Assembly (NCBI GenBank): GCA_021299835.1
Contig: JAJTER010000001.1
Location: 49,706-113,705 of the forward strand
Source: Saprospiraceae bacterium
GTDB taxonomy: Bacteria; Bacteroidota; Bacteroidia; Chitinophagales; Saprospiraceae
Length of the DNA stretch: 64,000 nucleotides
Direction of reading: 5' to 3'
A program made the translations under genes and the position numbers. Positions 19,342-29,049 of this stretch are shown here, in pieces (positions within the stretch are counted from its first letter, which is position 1; the number at the start of each line of letters is the position of its first letter). Under the pieces are notes generated by a model. That model was not told where the DNA came from and did not search any database. It worked only from the letters and a program-made list of their open reading frames with translations.

Positions 19342-19830
19342 TTACTTGTCTGCATTATATTTTGAAACAGTCAACCGAGTGCGTTCCATTTCTCTGCGAT
19401 TGTCTTTTTCTTTAATCGCCTCTCTTTTATCAAACTCTTTTTTACCCTGGGCTAAAACAATTTCAATTTTAACAAAGCCTTTATCGGTGAAATACATCTT
19501 GTAGGGAACGACCGTTAATCCCTTCTCGGTTACTCTTTTTTCCCATTTTTTTAGCTCCTTTTTTTGGAGTAATAATTTTCTAATGCGACGTGCATCGTGA
19601 TTATAATAGGTACCATTCTCATATTCTGTTATATATAAGTTTCTAATAAATAATTCTCCTCTTTCAAAGAGACAATAAGCATCGGAAAGATTAACTTTTC
19701 CACCACGAACCGATTTTACCTCTGTTCCAGTCAACATAATGCCAGCTTCCAGTGAATCGAGGAACTGGTATTCAAATCGAGCCCTTTTGTTAATAAAATC
19801 GGGGGTATTTTTTTTCTTTTTATCGGCCAT
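19342..19830 (-). CDS. smpB: SsrA-binding protein
   Basis: SmpB binds tmRNA and delivers it to stalled ribosomes for trans-translation. The 162 residues contain the OB-fold core FEYQFLDSLEAGIMLTGTEVKSVRGGKVNLSDAYCLFERGELFIRNLYITEY and the C-terminal basic tail with GKKEFDKREAIKEKDNRREMERT, which inserts into the ribosome. It is the last gene of a minus-strand run behind the DPP-IV-like peptidase, six bases apart. I did not find a tmRNA gene next to it. Confidence 0.96.
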   Translation of the reverse strand: MADKKKKNTPDFINKRARFEYQFLDSLEAGIMLTGTEVKSVRGGKVNLSDAYCLFERGELFIRNLYITEYENGTYYNHDARRIRKLLLQKKELKKWEKRVTEKGLTVVPYKMYFTDKGFVKIEIVLAQGKKEFDKREAIKEKDNRREMERTRLTVSKYNADK

Positions 19831-19836
19831 TTTAAA

Positions 19837-22122
19837 TTATTCTTTAACTGGAATATTTTGTTTTCCTTTCGAATCTTGAATGGTTCGCATCATCTCAATT
19901 CTTCCATTCATTGGAATTCGTGTTTTAACTTCACCACCCCTGAGATTTAATATCAGGAAATCAGTTATTTTCCTATACAAATGCAATCGACTACTTCCCC
20001 CACTAATGCTGTGATTTTTATTCGGATAAAAATAGGTATCAAACTGTTTATCTTCATTAATCAGCACATTAGCCATTTCTGTGGTATGTTGAAAGTGAAC
20101 ATTATCGTCTGCCATACCGTGAATGAGCAAATATTTACCTTTTAATTGATGGACAAAATGAACAGGAGCATTATCATGATACCCTTTGGGGTTTTCTGAC
20201 ACAGTGCGCATATATCTCTCTGTATAAATATTGTCGTACCACTTCCAATGAGTAACAGGGGCAACGGCAACGGCTGCTGAAAATACATCATTTCCCTTTA
20301 GTAAACAAAGGGAGGACATAAATCCTCCGTAACTCCACCCAAAGATTCCTATTCGAGAAGCGTCAACAAAAGAAAGATTTCCTAAATATTTTGCCGCCTC
20401 GATTTGGTCTTCCGTTTCATATTTTCCCAGTTGTAAATAGGTCATTTTTTTAAATGCTGACCCCCTGCCACCGGTTCCCCGATTATCAACACAGGCAACA
20501 ACAAACCCTTTTTGAGCAAGTAATTGAAACCACCAATAGTTTTGGCCTTTCCATTGATCTGTAACTTGCTGACTACCAGGTCCTCCATACACAAACATCA
20601 ATACGGGATATTTCCCCTGTGGATTAAAATTAGCAGGTTTAATCATCCATCCATTTAATTTTACTTTTTCAGACGTTTGAAAATCGAAGAAATCAACAGG
20701 CTGAACTGTAAGAGAAGCTTGAGTAGATCTTAAGGCATCATTCTCTTCCAAGCGCTTTATTTCAGTACCATCGGCAGCATTTATGGAGTAAACGGGTGGG
20801 CGTGAAATACTGGAATGGGTTAAAATAAAAAGGGATTTTGTAGTATTAAACTGAGCACTATTCCACCCTGGCTCCTCGGCAATTTCTTCTAATTTTGAAC
20901 CATCAAGCTTAATGCGACAAATTTGTCTTTCCTTTGGATTATTCAACGCCGCTTGAAAATAAAGCCATCCTGTTTTCTCCTCCATCCCATAAAAATCAGT
21001 GACCTCCCATTGACCTTTGGTGATAGATTTTATCATTTTGCCATCTTTACTATATAGATAAAGATGATTCCAACCGGAGGATTCACTGGTTCGGATAAAT
21101 TGGTCTTTTTCAATTAAGAAGGTGAGATTATCATTGATATCCACATAAGTATCTTCCTTTTCTTCCAATAGAGTAGATAACTTACCCGACACACTTTCCA
21201 TTAGAAACCATGTAAGGTGATTCTGATGTCTGTTTAAGGTTAAAAAACTTAATTGGTCGCTCGTATTTGTCCATTCAATGCGTGGAATATATTCAATAGA
21301 TGGATCAGTAACGGCGAAAGATGTTTTTTTTGTTGAGAGGTTATAAATACCTACGCTAACTTTGGCATTTTCTTCACCAACTTTTGGGTATTTATATGTA
21401 ACATACTCAGGATGAGCTGCTCCATTAAAGTTGGTCATAGTAAATTGAGGTACTTTTGATTCGTCAAATTTAAGGAATGCTAAAAATTTACTGTCCGGCG
21501 ACCATTCAAAAGCTTTCGATAATCCAAATTCTTCCTCATAAACCCAATCGCCCGCTCCATTAATAATATTATTTTTAGACCCATCTGAAGTCACTGAAAT
21601 ACTTGTATGGGTGAATATATCCCATATAAAAAGATTATTTTCAAGTACATAAGCAACCTTGTTTCCATCGGGTGAGAAGGTAGGATAGCTTATTTTTTTT
21701 CCATTTTCTATGCTTTTAAGGAGTTTAGTTTTTCTGTCAAAAAAAAAGACGTTGGCTTTACTTGATCTTCTGTATATAGCTTCCTGATGGACTAGTATTA
21801 ATAGTTTTTGTTCGTCAGCGCTAAATGAATAGTTACTAACGGGCCCATTTAGTATAGATTTATAGGCATCATTTTCTGCGTCAAAAATAGTTTCAATCTC
21901 ATCGCCTGTGAGCAGATGGTAGGAAGTAATCTTGCCCTTTTGGTTCTTTGTAAAATGCTCTCCATTGGCTAAGAAAAAAAATCCGGGTACTGTTTTTGCA
22001 GCAAATTTGTTTTCCTTCCAAATATTCTCCAGATTAAGTTCGTTTCCAGGTGCGTTCATAGTCGTTTGGGCTATTATTGGCATAAAATAGAATATCCACA
22101 GGAGAAATACAAATAAACGCAT
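19837..22122 (-). CDS. Dipeptidyl peptidase IV family serine peptidase (S9B)
   Basis: An exported prolyl dipeptidyl peptidase that probably trims X-Pro dipeptides from peptides in the periplasm. The N-terminal half is a DPP-IV-type beta propeller with repeated blades (for example YPTFSPDGNKVAYVLENNLFIWDI). The C-terminal alpha/beta hydrolase has the nucleophile motif GIFGWSYGGFMSS, the aspartate in LLIHGMADDNVHFQ and the histidine in YPNKNHSISGG. The substrate-binding double glutamate is represented by WVYEEEFGLSKAFEWS in the propeller. I moved the start from 22197 to the ATG at 22122, where a clear signal peptide begins (MRLFVFLLWIFYFMPIIAQT). It follows the scfR-like regulator by a short gap and precedes smpB. 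Confidence 0.9.
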   Translation of the reverse strand: MRLFVFLLWIFYFMPIIAQTTMNAPGNELNLENIWKENKFAAKTVPGFFFLANGEHFTKNQKGKITSYHLLTGDEIETIFDAENDAYKSILNGPVSNYSFSADEQKLLILVHQEAIYRRSSKANVFFFDRKTKLLKSIENGKKISYPTFSPDGNKVAYVLENNLFIWDIFTHTSISVTSDGSKNNIINGAGDWVYEEEFGLSKAFEWSPDSKFLAFLKFDESKVPQFTMTNFNGAAHPEYVTYKYPKVGEENAKVSVGIYNLSTKKTSFAVTDPSIEYIPRIEWTNTSDQLSFLTLNRHQNHLTWFLMESVSGKLSTLLEEKEDTYVDINDNLTFLIEKDQFIRTSESSGWNHLYLYSKDGKMIKSITKGQWEVTDFYGMEEKTGWLYFQAALNNPKERQICRIKLDGSKLEEIAEEPGWNSAQFNTTKSLFILTHSSISRPPVYSINAADGTEIKRLEENDALRSTQASLTVQPVDFFDFQTSEKVKLNGWMIKPANFNPQGKYPVLMFVYGGPGSQQVTDQWKGQNYWWFQLLAQKGFVVACVDNRGTGGRGSAFKKMTYLQLGKYETEDQIEAAKYLGNLSFVDASRIGIFGWSYGGFMSSLCLLKGNDVFSAAVAVAPVTHWKWYDNIYTERYMRTVSENPKGYHDNAPVHFVHQLKGKYLLIHGMADDNVHFQHTTEMANVLINEDKQFDTYFYPNKNHSISGGSSRLHLYRKITDFLILNLRGGEVKTRIPMNGRIEMMRTIQDSKGKQNIPVKE

Positions 22123-22209
22123 AGAAGGTTGGATATAGTTATTAAACAATAAAAGGTACTTCAATGTAACACTTTTTGAATAATTGTAGTTTTTCAAAAG
22201 GCAATTAAA

Positions 22210-23682
22210 TCATTGCTTCAACAATGATTCTAAAAGTAAGTCTATTTCTTGCGCCTTTTTCTTTTTCTCTCTTTGAACGGGTGGTGCCGCTCTTTCTTTA
22301 CAATCACTAATAGGACACCTTTCACAGGTAGTATGAACTTGTTTTTGGACTATTTTATCACTGTTTAAAAAAGCTATTTTTTCGTTTAGTTTATCATCTA
22401 ATAAAATACCCAAAGTTAAGCTAACTTTTGCCCCAGGTCTCGGATAGTTTAATCTGGAATGAGTTAAACAAAGATAAGATTCTCTGTTTTCCTGAAAACG
22501 TGAAATTTCTGCATGCATCATAGATTCTTCCTTGTTTTCATCATTTAAAATGGAAGAGACTGCAATCCACCTTCTACAGTAATGTTCAGCAAGATTGTTT
22601 CCGTGAGGTTGATGTTTTTTATTCAAATGCAATTCCCTGTCAACCTTCAGCGATTCCTCTCCAGGGTGATAGACAAAGCGCATAAAAAAAATATCCTTCA
22701 AGCCGAAAAATTGAGGTAGTATATTGGTCATCCGATGAAAGAACATTTCCGGGGTAACCATTGATTTATCCATTAATTGAGAAAAATGGTGAGGATTCCA
22801 AGCTTTTTGATTGAAAATGCGCTGGATTTCACTAATAAATGGATCTTTTGGTAAATGTAGGGCTACAGAAAAGTAAATGGCTTTAGAATGATTTAGCACC
22901 TCTTCAAATACTTTTCCCTGGGAAATGGATGAAGTGTAGGCTCTCTCTTTTAAATGTAAGAAATTAAACGCCAGTTCTTTACCAAATGAGAAGGATCGTT
23001 GCATGCCATTTAAACTCCCTTTGAGAAGAAGCTGTTTTGATTTTGGTAAAAACAAATAGTATAAATGGTTTAAATTTTCATATTTGTCCAAACCCTTATA
23101 GTCAATATTATAATCAAACGATTCTGATAATATATCTGCCAGTAGTTTATCGGAAATGGGTCTCTTATTTGGCACGTCAAATGCTGTAATGAATTGTTCT
23201 GCCGCAGATTCTATCTCCTCAAAATAATTTTGATGCATTTCGAGAAATGATCTCAAAGCGGCAAAATAAAAGTTTTCCTGCCTTACCGCATAGTTCCTGG
23301 AAAGTTCTAACAGCGTAGATATTAGTGCGCCAACCCGAGTAGGTGCCTGAGCAATGATTTCCACTACTTTTGACAGGTCAATACCAAATAAATCTAAGGG
23401 CAATTCATTTAAAAAATTGGAATCCAATAATTCGATAATAGTATCCAGACCGTCTTCTGTATTGAAAGTTACCAATCTTTCAGGTGATTGACCCAAAGCA
23501 GAGGCCAGAGACTGTAATTTGTCAGCTTTGGGAAATTTTTTGCCTTTCTCAATTTCATTCAAATAAGAAACTGAAAGGCCAGTTTGATTCGATAATTCTA
23601 AAAAAGAATATCCCAGCGCCTGTCGAAGTTGCTTAACTTTAAGACCAAATAGAATCCGGTTTGGAATATGTTTGTTATTCAT
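22210..23682 (-). CDS. XRE-family regulator of the ScfR/RamB type
   Basis: A 490-residue DNA-binding regulator. The N-terminal XRE helix-turn-helix is KVKQLRQALGYSFLELSNQTGLSVSYLNEIEKGKKFPKADKLQSLASAL near residues 14-62. The C-terminal end carries a cysteine motif CERCPISDCKERAAPP, the mark of the short-chain fatty acyl regulator domain (DUF2083) found in RamB and related regulators of acetate, propionate or glyoxylate metabolism. The ORF track begins at a TTG at 23691; the ATG at 23682 is better. It heads the scfR-DPP-IV-smpB run. No short-chain acyl-CoA catabolic operon adjoins it here, so its targets are elsewhere or are its own neighbours. Confidence 0.85.
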   Translation of the reverse strand: MNNKHIPNRILFGLKVKQLRQALGYSFLELSNQTGLSVSYLNEIEKGKKFPKADKLQSLASALGQSPERLVTFNTEDGLDTIIELLDSNFLNELPLDLFGIDLSKVVEIIAQAPTRVGALISTLLELSRNYAVRQENFYFAALRSFLEMHQNYFEEIESAAEQFITAFDVPNKRPISDKLLADILSESFDYNIDYKGLDKYENLNHLYYLFLPKSKQLLLKGSLNGMQRSFSFGKELAFNFLHLKERAYTSSISQGKVFEEVLNHSKAIYFSVALHLPKDPFISEIQRIFNQKAWNPHHFSQLMDKSMVTPEMFFHRMTNILPQFFGLKDIFFMRFVYHPGEESLKVDRELHLNKKHQPHGNNLAEHYCRRWIAVSSILNDENKEESMMHAEISRFQENRESYLCLTHSRLNYPRPGAKVSLTLGILLDDKLNEKIAFLNSDKIVQKQVHTTCERCPISDCKERAAPPVQREKKKKAQEIDLLLESLLKQ

Positions 23683-23723
23683 AATCCACAAATTAACGAA
23701 TTCTTTTTGATAAAAGGTACAAT

Positions 23724-23754
23724 AAAAAAGGATGTCACCTTAAAGATGACATCC
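23724..23754 (-). terminator. Rho-independent terminator of the TPR-AraC gene
   Basis: On the minus strand GGATGTCA and TGACATCC form a perfect eight-base stem, with further pairing inside the nine-base loop region, followed by a run of six T. It lies about 100 bases past the stop of the TPR-AraC gene and before the scfR-like gene, separating the two transcription units. Confidence 0.8.
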
Positions 23755-23857
23755 TCTAACTTGGAGTAATTATAATGTTACAAATAAAAACAAAATTATT
23801 GGTAAATCGGCAGAGTAAATAGTCAAAATAAGAAAACATGATAATCAAATCAGGAAT

Positions 23858-25486
23858 TTAAGACATTTCTTTACTAAGGCTGACGTAATACGCAGGCGTT
23901 AATCCAGTTGTTTGTTTGAAAACCCTGATGAATGAGGATGCGTTTCCAAATCCACAGACCATAGCAATGTCTTGAATACTACTATTCCTGTTTGGTTCTA
24001 GTAATAATTTTTTTGCCTCTTGAACTCTCAATGTATTGATATAGTGATTGAAGTTCATTCTTGCATATTTATTTACAGACAAGGAAATGTATTTGTCATT
24101 TGTACCCAATGCGGTACTTACATCTGAAATAGTTATGCTTGGCTTAAGATAAAATTTTTCACTTTCCATGAGTTGTTGAATCTCAGTAAACAACAAATAA
24201 AGTTTTTGGTCATTACCATCAATATCTGAGACTATTTTGTCATGAATTGGTTTGTCTTGCGGGGTGTGATTAAGCTGAAATATTTTTCTGTAGCTTGCAC
24301 GTAGTTTTAAATAAAAAACGATCCCTAGGACTAATAGGATTATAAATATTATAGTTAGTATGGTAAATAGAATAATGGTCCGGTTTTTATTCTTATTTGC
24401 TTTTGCCAGTTTTTTTAGAGATTTGGTTAATTCATCTTTTTCGTATATGATAGACCATTGTTCGTAATCGGATGTAAAGTTATCCGTCATTACTTTTACA
24501 TTCTCTTCATCATATTTTTTTAAAGATTTTTCAAACTCGGGGAGATTCCCTTCATAAGCATTTAACTTTACTTTTAAGGCTAGGAAATGGGTGTATTTCT
24601 CTGGATTTGGATATTTGAGCAGATTGTTTTCCGTCTCTTTTAAAAGCCCTTTGGCAGTTGCCAGGTCCTTTTTCTTAATATACAATTCAATGCCGTTATT
24701 TAAAACATAAGCATTGAACCCGTAGGTTTCAAATCTGCTACTTAAATTTTTAGCTTGGATAAAATAATATTCAGCTTCAGCATATCTTTCCAGGGCAGTG
24801 TAATTATCGGTTAAATTGGAATATATTTTAATAATGTTAGAAGTATCCCTTATAGTTTCAAATAAAACTTTACCTTTTAATAATTCTTCAATTGCTTTTT
24901 CTTTGTCAAACAGATTGTAGAAAACAGAAGCATTTAAGAAAGTCAGGCCTAAGTTAGATGTATCCTTAATGTTAAAAAAATAGTTTTGGGCCGTTTTATT
25001 TAGTCGCAGGGCATTTTTGTAATCTCCTACTTTTGACTTTAACATGGCAATATTTATCCATGTTTGTGCTATGCCAAAGGAGTCTTTTCTACCCTCTGCT
25101 ATTTTCAAAGACTTGTGGTAGGCTATTTGGGCGTCATCGAATTTACCGACTATCTCGTAATTAACACCCAGATTATTAAGGCATTTCTCTGAAAAAGCTA
25201 TGTTTTCCTTTGCATAGGCTTGTTTTAAGGCGTTTTGGAAGTATTTTGCAGAAACTATGTTTCGATCTTGATAATAAAAGATGAGTCCAAGGGCATAACT
25301 TGATTTTGCTATGGAACTATCCACATTATTTTTCAGGGCATCTTCCAATAATATATCAGCCAAACGCCTGGCTTTTTCCAAATCAGAAGGTATAAAGCTC
25401 ATGATTTCCTTCAGCGTAGGAGGTTTTTGACCTATATTTAAATTAGGTAGAAGAAAACAAAGTAAGAAAAAGATCTTTTTTAACAT
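23858..25486 (-). CDS. TPR-transmembrane-AraC family regulator
   Basis: A one-protein sensor-regulator. After a signal peptide (MLKKIFFLLCFLLPNLNIGQ) come tetratricopeptide-like helices through the periplasmic half, for example YAKENIAFSEKCLNNLGVNYEIVGKFDDAQIAYHKSLKIAE. A single membrane helix (TIILFTILTIIFIILLVLGIVFYLKL) follows, then a cytoplasmic AraC/XylS DNA-binding domain ending INTLRVQEAKKLLLEPNRNSSIQDIAMVCGFGNASSFIRVFKQTTGLTPAYY. I moved the start from 25579 to the ATG at 25486 because the longer form overlaps the upstream peptidase gene and hides the signal peptide. It is the last gene of a five-gene minus-strand run. The target genes and signal are unknown. Confidence 0.88.
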   Translation of the reverse strand: MLKKIFFLLCFLLPNLNIGQKPPTLKEIMSFIPSDLEKARRLADILLEDALKNNVDSSIAKSSYALGLIFYYQDRNIVSAKYFQNALKQAYAKENIAFSEKCLNNLGVNYEIVGKFDDAQIAYHKSLKIAEGRKDSFGIAQTWINIAMLKSKVGDYKNALRLNKTAQNYFFNIKDTSNLGLTFLNASVFYNLFDKEKAIEELLKGKVLFETIRDTSNIIKIYSNLTDNYTALERYAEAEYYFIQAKNLSSRFETYGFNAYVLNNGIELYIKKKDLATAKGLLKETENNLLKYPNPEKYTHFLALKVKLNAYEGNLPEFEKSLKKYDEENVKVMTDNFTSDYEQWSIIYEKDELTKSLKKLAKANKNKNRTIILFTILTIIFIILLVLGIVFYLKLRASYRKIFQLNHTPQDKPIHDKIVSDIDGNDQKLYLLFTEIQQLMESEKFYLKPSITISDVSTALGTNDKYISLSVNKYARMNFNHYINTLRVQEAKKLLLEPNRNSSIQDIAMVCGFGNASSFIRVFKQTTGLTPAYYVSLSKEMS

Positions 25487-25520
25487 GAAAAATGGTTTGA
25501 TAATAGGTCTCAATCTCATA

Positions 25521-26513
25521 TCATAGGGTTCCCGCATGTTCTCTATAAATAACAGCCAATAACAATTGACCCACCGCACGCAAAGTATTACGATCTATTT
25601 TATCCAGGGTATCTTCAGGTGTGTGCCAGTGGGCTACGAAACCTGTTTGAGTGTCGATAGGCCTGTTTATAATGTCAATCGTTGGAATCTGAGCCAGCGT
25701 ATTTAAAAAATAATGATCATCGGTGATAGCTCCAACCTGGTCATTGACAAAATAGTTTCCATAGCCCATAGCCTGGCCCAGTGTCCATACTTTTTCGACT
25801 ACATTTCCTGCAAATTGCACTGATATTTCCTCTTTTGCAAATCTTGCTCCCGAGGCACCCACCATATCCAGGAGGATACCATAATCAGGTTTGGCATTGG
25901 CCGGATAAATTAAATTTCTTGAAAAATATTGACTGCCCAGACACCAGTATTCTGATGCTCCACCATTGCTATCTCCATAATCTTCTAAGTCGAAAAACAC
26001 CAGATCAACGCCAAAATCTACCGGATTAAGTTGTAATTGTCTGGCAATCTCCAATAGTACACCAACCCCGCTGGCCCCGTCATCAGCGCCTAAAACGGGC
26101 CTTTTTTTATCCCCAATGGTAAGGGGTGAATCGGTAAATGGTCTTGAATCCCAATGTGCACATAATAATATTCTTCTTTGAGCTGAAGGGTTAATTTTAC
26201 CGATGATATTATTACCGTTCAATATTTTACCATCAAATGATTTAGCAGTAAATTTTTGCTCAATGACATCAGCCCCGAAGGATTTAAGGGAAGAGGAAAG
26301 ATAGTTCTGGCAAGCAATATGTGCCGGGGAATTGGGAATCCTGGGTCCAAAAGCTACCTGTTGGGCAACATATTTAAAGGCGGAATCTCTCTCAAATCTA
26401 GGCACTTTAATAGTAACTTCCTTTTCCTCTACCTTATTTTTGGCATCAGACTGACAACTTTGAAGGGCCGAAAAAAAGAACAACCCAAGGATGAAAAGAA
26501 TTCTAATATTCAT
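25521..26513 (-). CDS. M28 family zinc peptidase or glutaminyl cyclase, lipoprotein
   Basis: The protein resembles M28 metallopeptidases and bacterial-type glutaminyl-peptide cyclotransferases. The N-terminus NIRILFILGLFFFSALQSCQSDAKN has a lipobox cysteine, so it is probably a lipoprotein. Zinc ligands appear in LLCAHWDSRPF, LGADDGASGVGVLLEIAR, FFDLEDYGD and ITDDHYFLN, in the M28 order. The sequence VFFDLEDYGDSNGGASEYWCLGSQYFSRN is close to glutaminyl cyclases, so N-terminal pyroglutamate formation on exported proteins is as likely as aminopeptidase activity. It lies between thiL and the TPR-AraC gene on the same strand with short gaps. Confidence 0.85.
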   Translation of the reverse strand: MNIRILFILGLFFFSALQSCQSDAKNKVEEKEVTIKVPRFERDSAFKYVAQQVAFGPRIPNSPAHIACQNYLSSSLKSFGADVIEQKFTAKSFDGKILNGNNIIGKINPSAQRRILLCAHWDSRPFTDSPLTIGDKKRPVLGADDGASGVGVLLEIARQLQLNPVDFGVDLVFFDLEDYGDSNGGASEYWCLGSQYFSRNLIYPANAKPDYGILLDMVGASGARFAKEEISVQFAGNVVEKVWTLGQAMGYGNYFVNDQVGAITDDHYFLNTLAQIPTIDIINRPIDTQTGFVAHWHTPEDTLDKIDRNTLRAVGQLLLAVIYREHAGTL

Positions 26514-26548
26514 AAGAATGAATTAAAAATGAATAAAAAATTTTCTAA

Positions 26549-27601
26549 TTAAGACGAGAAATGTGTCCAACCCTGAGCCGTAATGGCATGTCTGTTTCCA
26601 CCTTTCGTATGCAACGTTACGCCGTCTTCCGCCGGGACTATTTCCCCGATAATAAAAATATCAGTTAAAAACTTTATTTTATCAATATCTTCAGGCTTCA
26701 CGGTAAATAATAGCTCATAATCTTCCCCCCCACTCAAAGCGCAGGTAATGGGGTCAAGTCCAAATTGAATGGCTTGCAATTCAGTATCAATTAACAAGGG
26801 AACCCCTTCTTCTTCAATAAATGCACCTACGTTTGATTGTTTGCATAAATGAAAAACCTCTGAGGCAAGACCATCAGAAATATCCATCATAGATGTAGGA
26901 ATAATATTGTTTTTGTCAAATAAATCAATAATATCAACTCTTGCTTCTGGTTTTAACTGTCTGCCAATGAGATAATTATTTTCACCAAAATCTGGCTGAA
27001 TTTCTGGGTTATCCAAGAATAATCTTTTTTCCCTTTCAAGCAATTGTAAACCTAAATAGGCCGCACCTAAGTCTCCGGAAACACAGATCAGATCACCAAC
27101 TTTCGCCCCATTTCTGTAAACCAGTTTTTCCTGAAGTCCTTGGCCTACCGCAGTAATACTTAGTACTAATCCTCTGGGTGAAGAAGTGGTGTCGCCTCCA
27201 GCCAGATCCACACCATACCTTTCACATGCTTTTTTAATTCCCCAGTATAACTCTTCAACGGCTTCTACGGAGAAGCGATTGGAAATACCAATGCTGACGA
27301 AAATCTGTTTTGGTATTGCATTCATTGCATAAATATCAGATAAATTCACAACAACTGCCTTATAACCAAGATGTTTAAGAGGATGATACATTAAATCGAA
27401 ATGTATGCCTTCGATAAGCATATCAGTGCTTACCACTGTTTTAAATCCTTCATTGTCAATGACGGCCGCATCATCGCCGATACCTTTAAGGGTAGATTTA
27501 TTTACAACAGAAAATGGTTTAACTACTTTGTCAATGAGACCAAATTCCCCAATAGTATGTATCTCCGTTCTCGTTGTTTCTTTATTATCTGAGGTGTTCA
27601 T
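26549..27601 (-). CDS. thiL: Thiamine-monophosphate kinase
   Basis: ThiL phosphorylates thiamine monophosphate to thiamine diphosphate, the active cofactor. The family elements are IGEFGLIDKVVKPF at the N-terminus, GIGDDAAVIDNEGFKTVVSTDMLIEGIHFDLMYHPLKHLGYKAVVVNLSDIYAMNA in the ATP and metal site, the VDLAGGDTTSSPRGLVLSITAVG strand, and MMDISDGLASEVFHLCKQS with GGEDYELLFTV near the C-terminus. I moved the start from 27694 to the ATG at 27601; the longer form would begin inside the upstream VWA gene. That gene ends four bases before this start, so the two are likely cotranscribed. No other thiamine gene is nearby. Confidence 0.94.
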   Translation of the reverse strand: MNTSDNKETTRTEIHTIGEFGLIDKVVKPFSVVNKSTLKGIGDDAAVIDNEGFKTVVSTDMLIEGIHFDLMYHPLKHLGYKAVVVNLSDIYAMNAIPKQIFVSIGISNRFSVEAVEELYWGIKKACERYGVDLAGGDTTSSPRGLVLSITAVGQGLQEKLVYRNGAKVGDLICVSGDLGAAYLGLQLLEREKRLFLDNPEIQPDFGENNYLIGRQLKPEARVDIIDLFDKNNIIPTSMMDISDGLASEVFHLCKQSNVGAFIEEEGVPLLIDTELQAIQFGLDPITCALSGGEDYELLFTVKPEDIDKIKFLTDIFIIGEIVPAEDGVTLHTKGGNRHAITAQGWTHFSS

Positions 27602-27605
27602 TCCT

Positions 27606-29033
27606 TTAGTTTTTGTTTTTATCGATAAATAAATCTGACTTGTAATACATCCATAAATTTGGAATGGATGGGCCCAGGCAGTTGCTTTTCTCAAATGAGG
27701 GTAACTTTAAGCCACATGCCTGTACTAAATCATAAGAAAGAGATTTCATCTGACATTGATTGTCTTCTAAATACAATAATTTTCCTGATGTTGTTTCAGT
27801 CAGGCATTCATAATCTGCAAATGCAGCCGCATGGCTTACTGTATTTTGTAAAAAAGAAAGCACGTGAACGTTGATGTTTTTATCAGACAGAATTTTCGCC
27901 GACGTGCATATATCTTGCGGAGGATATGGACAGGTATTAGCTCCGTCACTAATAACAATCAATGACTTACGTGAATTTGAATGTGTAGAAAATAAATCGG
28001 GTGAAAGAGCCAGCATTTTAGCTAATGGCGTACTCCCTTCTGGTAAAATACTGGAAATGGTGTTTTGAATATCTTTTATTGAGGTTGTTCCCACCTTTTT
28101 CCAGACTGTTTGTGGTGTATGGCAGTCGCCTCCAATACTACCAATACCAACCTGCTTATCCGTATTTAAAATACCTAAAATCCGGTTGGTGAGCCATTGT
28201 GCCGTTCGAAATCGGTCTAAACCGCTGCAAGTCACTTTTTCAGTTATCATTGACCCGGAAATATCTAATAAAAAAACTACTTCGTCGTTCGGCTGAATAG
28301 CTAATTTATTTAGCAGCGCGGCTTCCCAATCAGCTGAAATTTGATCTACATTTAATGCTGGTTTTTTAACGATTGGGGCCGAAAAATCTAAACATAAGGT
28401 GTCATTTAACAGGCTAAAGTTGTGTTGCGCATATATATTAGACGGATCAGCAAATAATGATTTTTGAAAATAAGAGGCTGACCTAAACAAACTGACAGGG
28501 AAGATATGCCCATGTAATTTCTTTTCATTGGATTTATCAAGATTCATCCCCTGATTGGCAAAAATCGAAAAACCGATGGCATTGTGTATTATACTCACCA
28601 TCGTTTTCTCTCCCATTAATTCAAAGTTTTTTTGCGCAGTTTTAAGAGATATCTGCGCTTCATCAAAGCGGGTATTGTAAATCTGAATCATTCCTTTGAA
28701 AAAACTGATTAATGCTTTTTTCTCTTGTACGTCAGATTCATTTCCTTTGATTAATTCATTGGATTTTCGCAATAGCTCTTCCGCTTCTTTTAATTTGTTT
28801 AATTTCCCCTGCGTCAGTGAATACGATAAACAGAATGAAAAATTAGTAGGAATATTAGCGTGAGCTGAATGAAAATACTGATTTGCCAGGGGAATGTTAC
28901 CTTCTTTGAAATGACTTACTCCAGTAAAATAGTCTTGAAAAGCTTTCGTGGGATTACCTTTTATCGGCGAAACAGGCGGATTTATCCATCCGGTCAACAT
29001 GATTACGAGCAATATTCTGAAACCAATAAACAT
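27606..29033 (-). CDS. TPR and von Willebrand factor A domain protein
   Basis: After a membrane anchor or signal sequence (MFIGFRILLVIMLTGWINPP) the first 220 residues form helical repeats that look like tetratricopeptides (FTGVSHFKEGNIPLANQYFHSAHANIP). The second half is a VWA domain with a complete MIDAS site: FLLDISGSM, the threonine in EGSTPLAKML and the aspartate in VISDGANTCPYP. Several cysteines cluster in the C-terminal part (CHTPQT, NTCPYPPQDICTS, YECLTE, NQCQ, QACGL), which suggests disulfides outside the cytoplasm. I moved the start from 29108 to 29033 to remove the overlap with the next gene. It sits between a PAP2-like gene and thiL. Function unknown; a binding or assembly role is inferred from the domains. 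Confidence 0.8.
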   Translation of the reverse strand: MFIGFRILLVIMLTGWINPPVSPIKGNPTKAFQDYFTGVSHFKEGNIPLANQYFHSAHANIPTNFSFCLSYSLTQGKLNKLKEAEELLRKSNELIKGNESDVQEKKALISFFKGMIQIYNTRFDEAQISLKTAQKNFELMGEKTMVSIIHNAIGFSIFANQGMNLDKSNEKKLHGHIFPVSLFRSASYFQKSLFADPSNIYAQHNFSLLNDTLCLDFSAPIVKKPALNVDQISADWEAALLNKLAIQPNDEVVFLLDISGSMITEKVTCSGLDRFRTAQWLTNRILGILNTDKQVGIGSIGGDCHTPQTVWKKVGTTSIKDIQNTISSILPEGSTPLAKMLALSPDLFSTHSNSRKSLIVISDGANTCPYPPQDICTSAKILSDKNINVHVLSFLQNTVSHAAAFADYECLTETTSGKLLYLEDNQCQMKSLSYDLVQACGLKLPSFEKSNCLGPSIPNLWMYYKSDLFIDKNKN

Positions 29034-29049
29034 CAGATAAAAAATGTAA

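Noticed and set aside
19342-19830. tmRNA gene next to smpB
   Set aside because: I looked through the flanks for an alanine-tRNA-like end with a tag ORF and found none.
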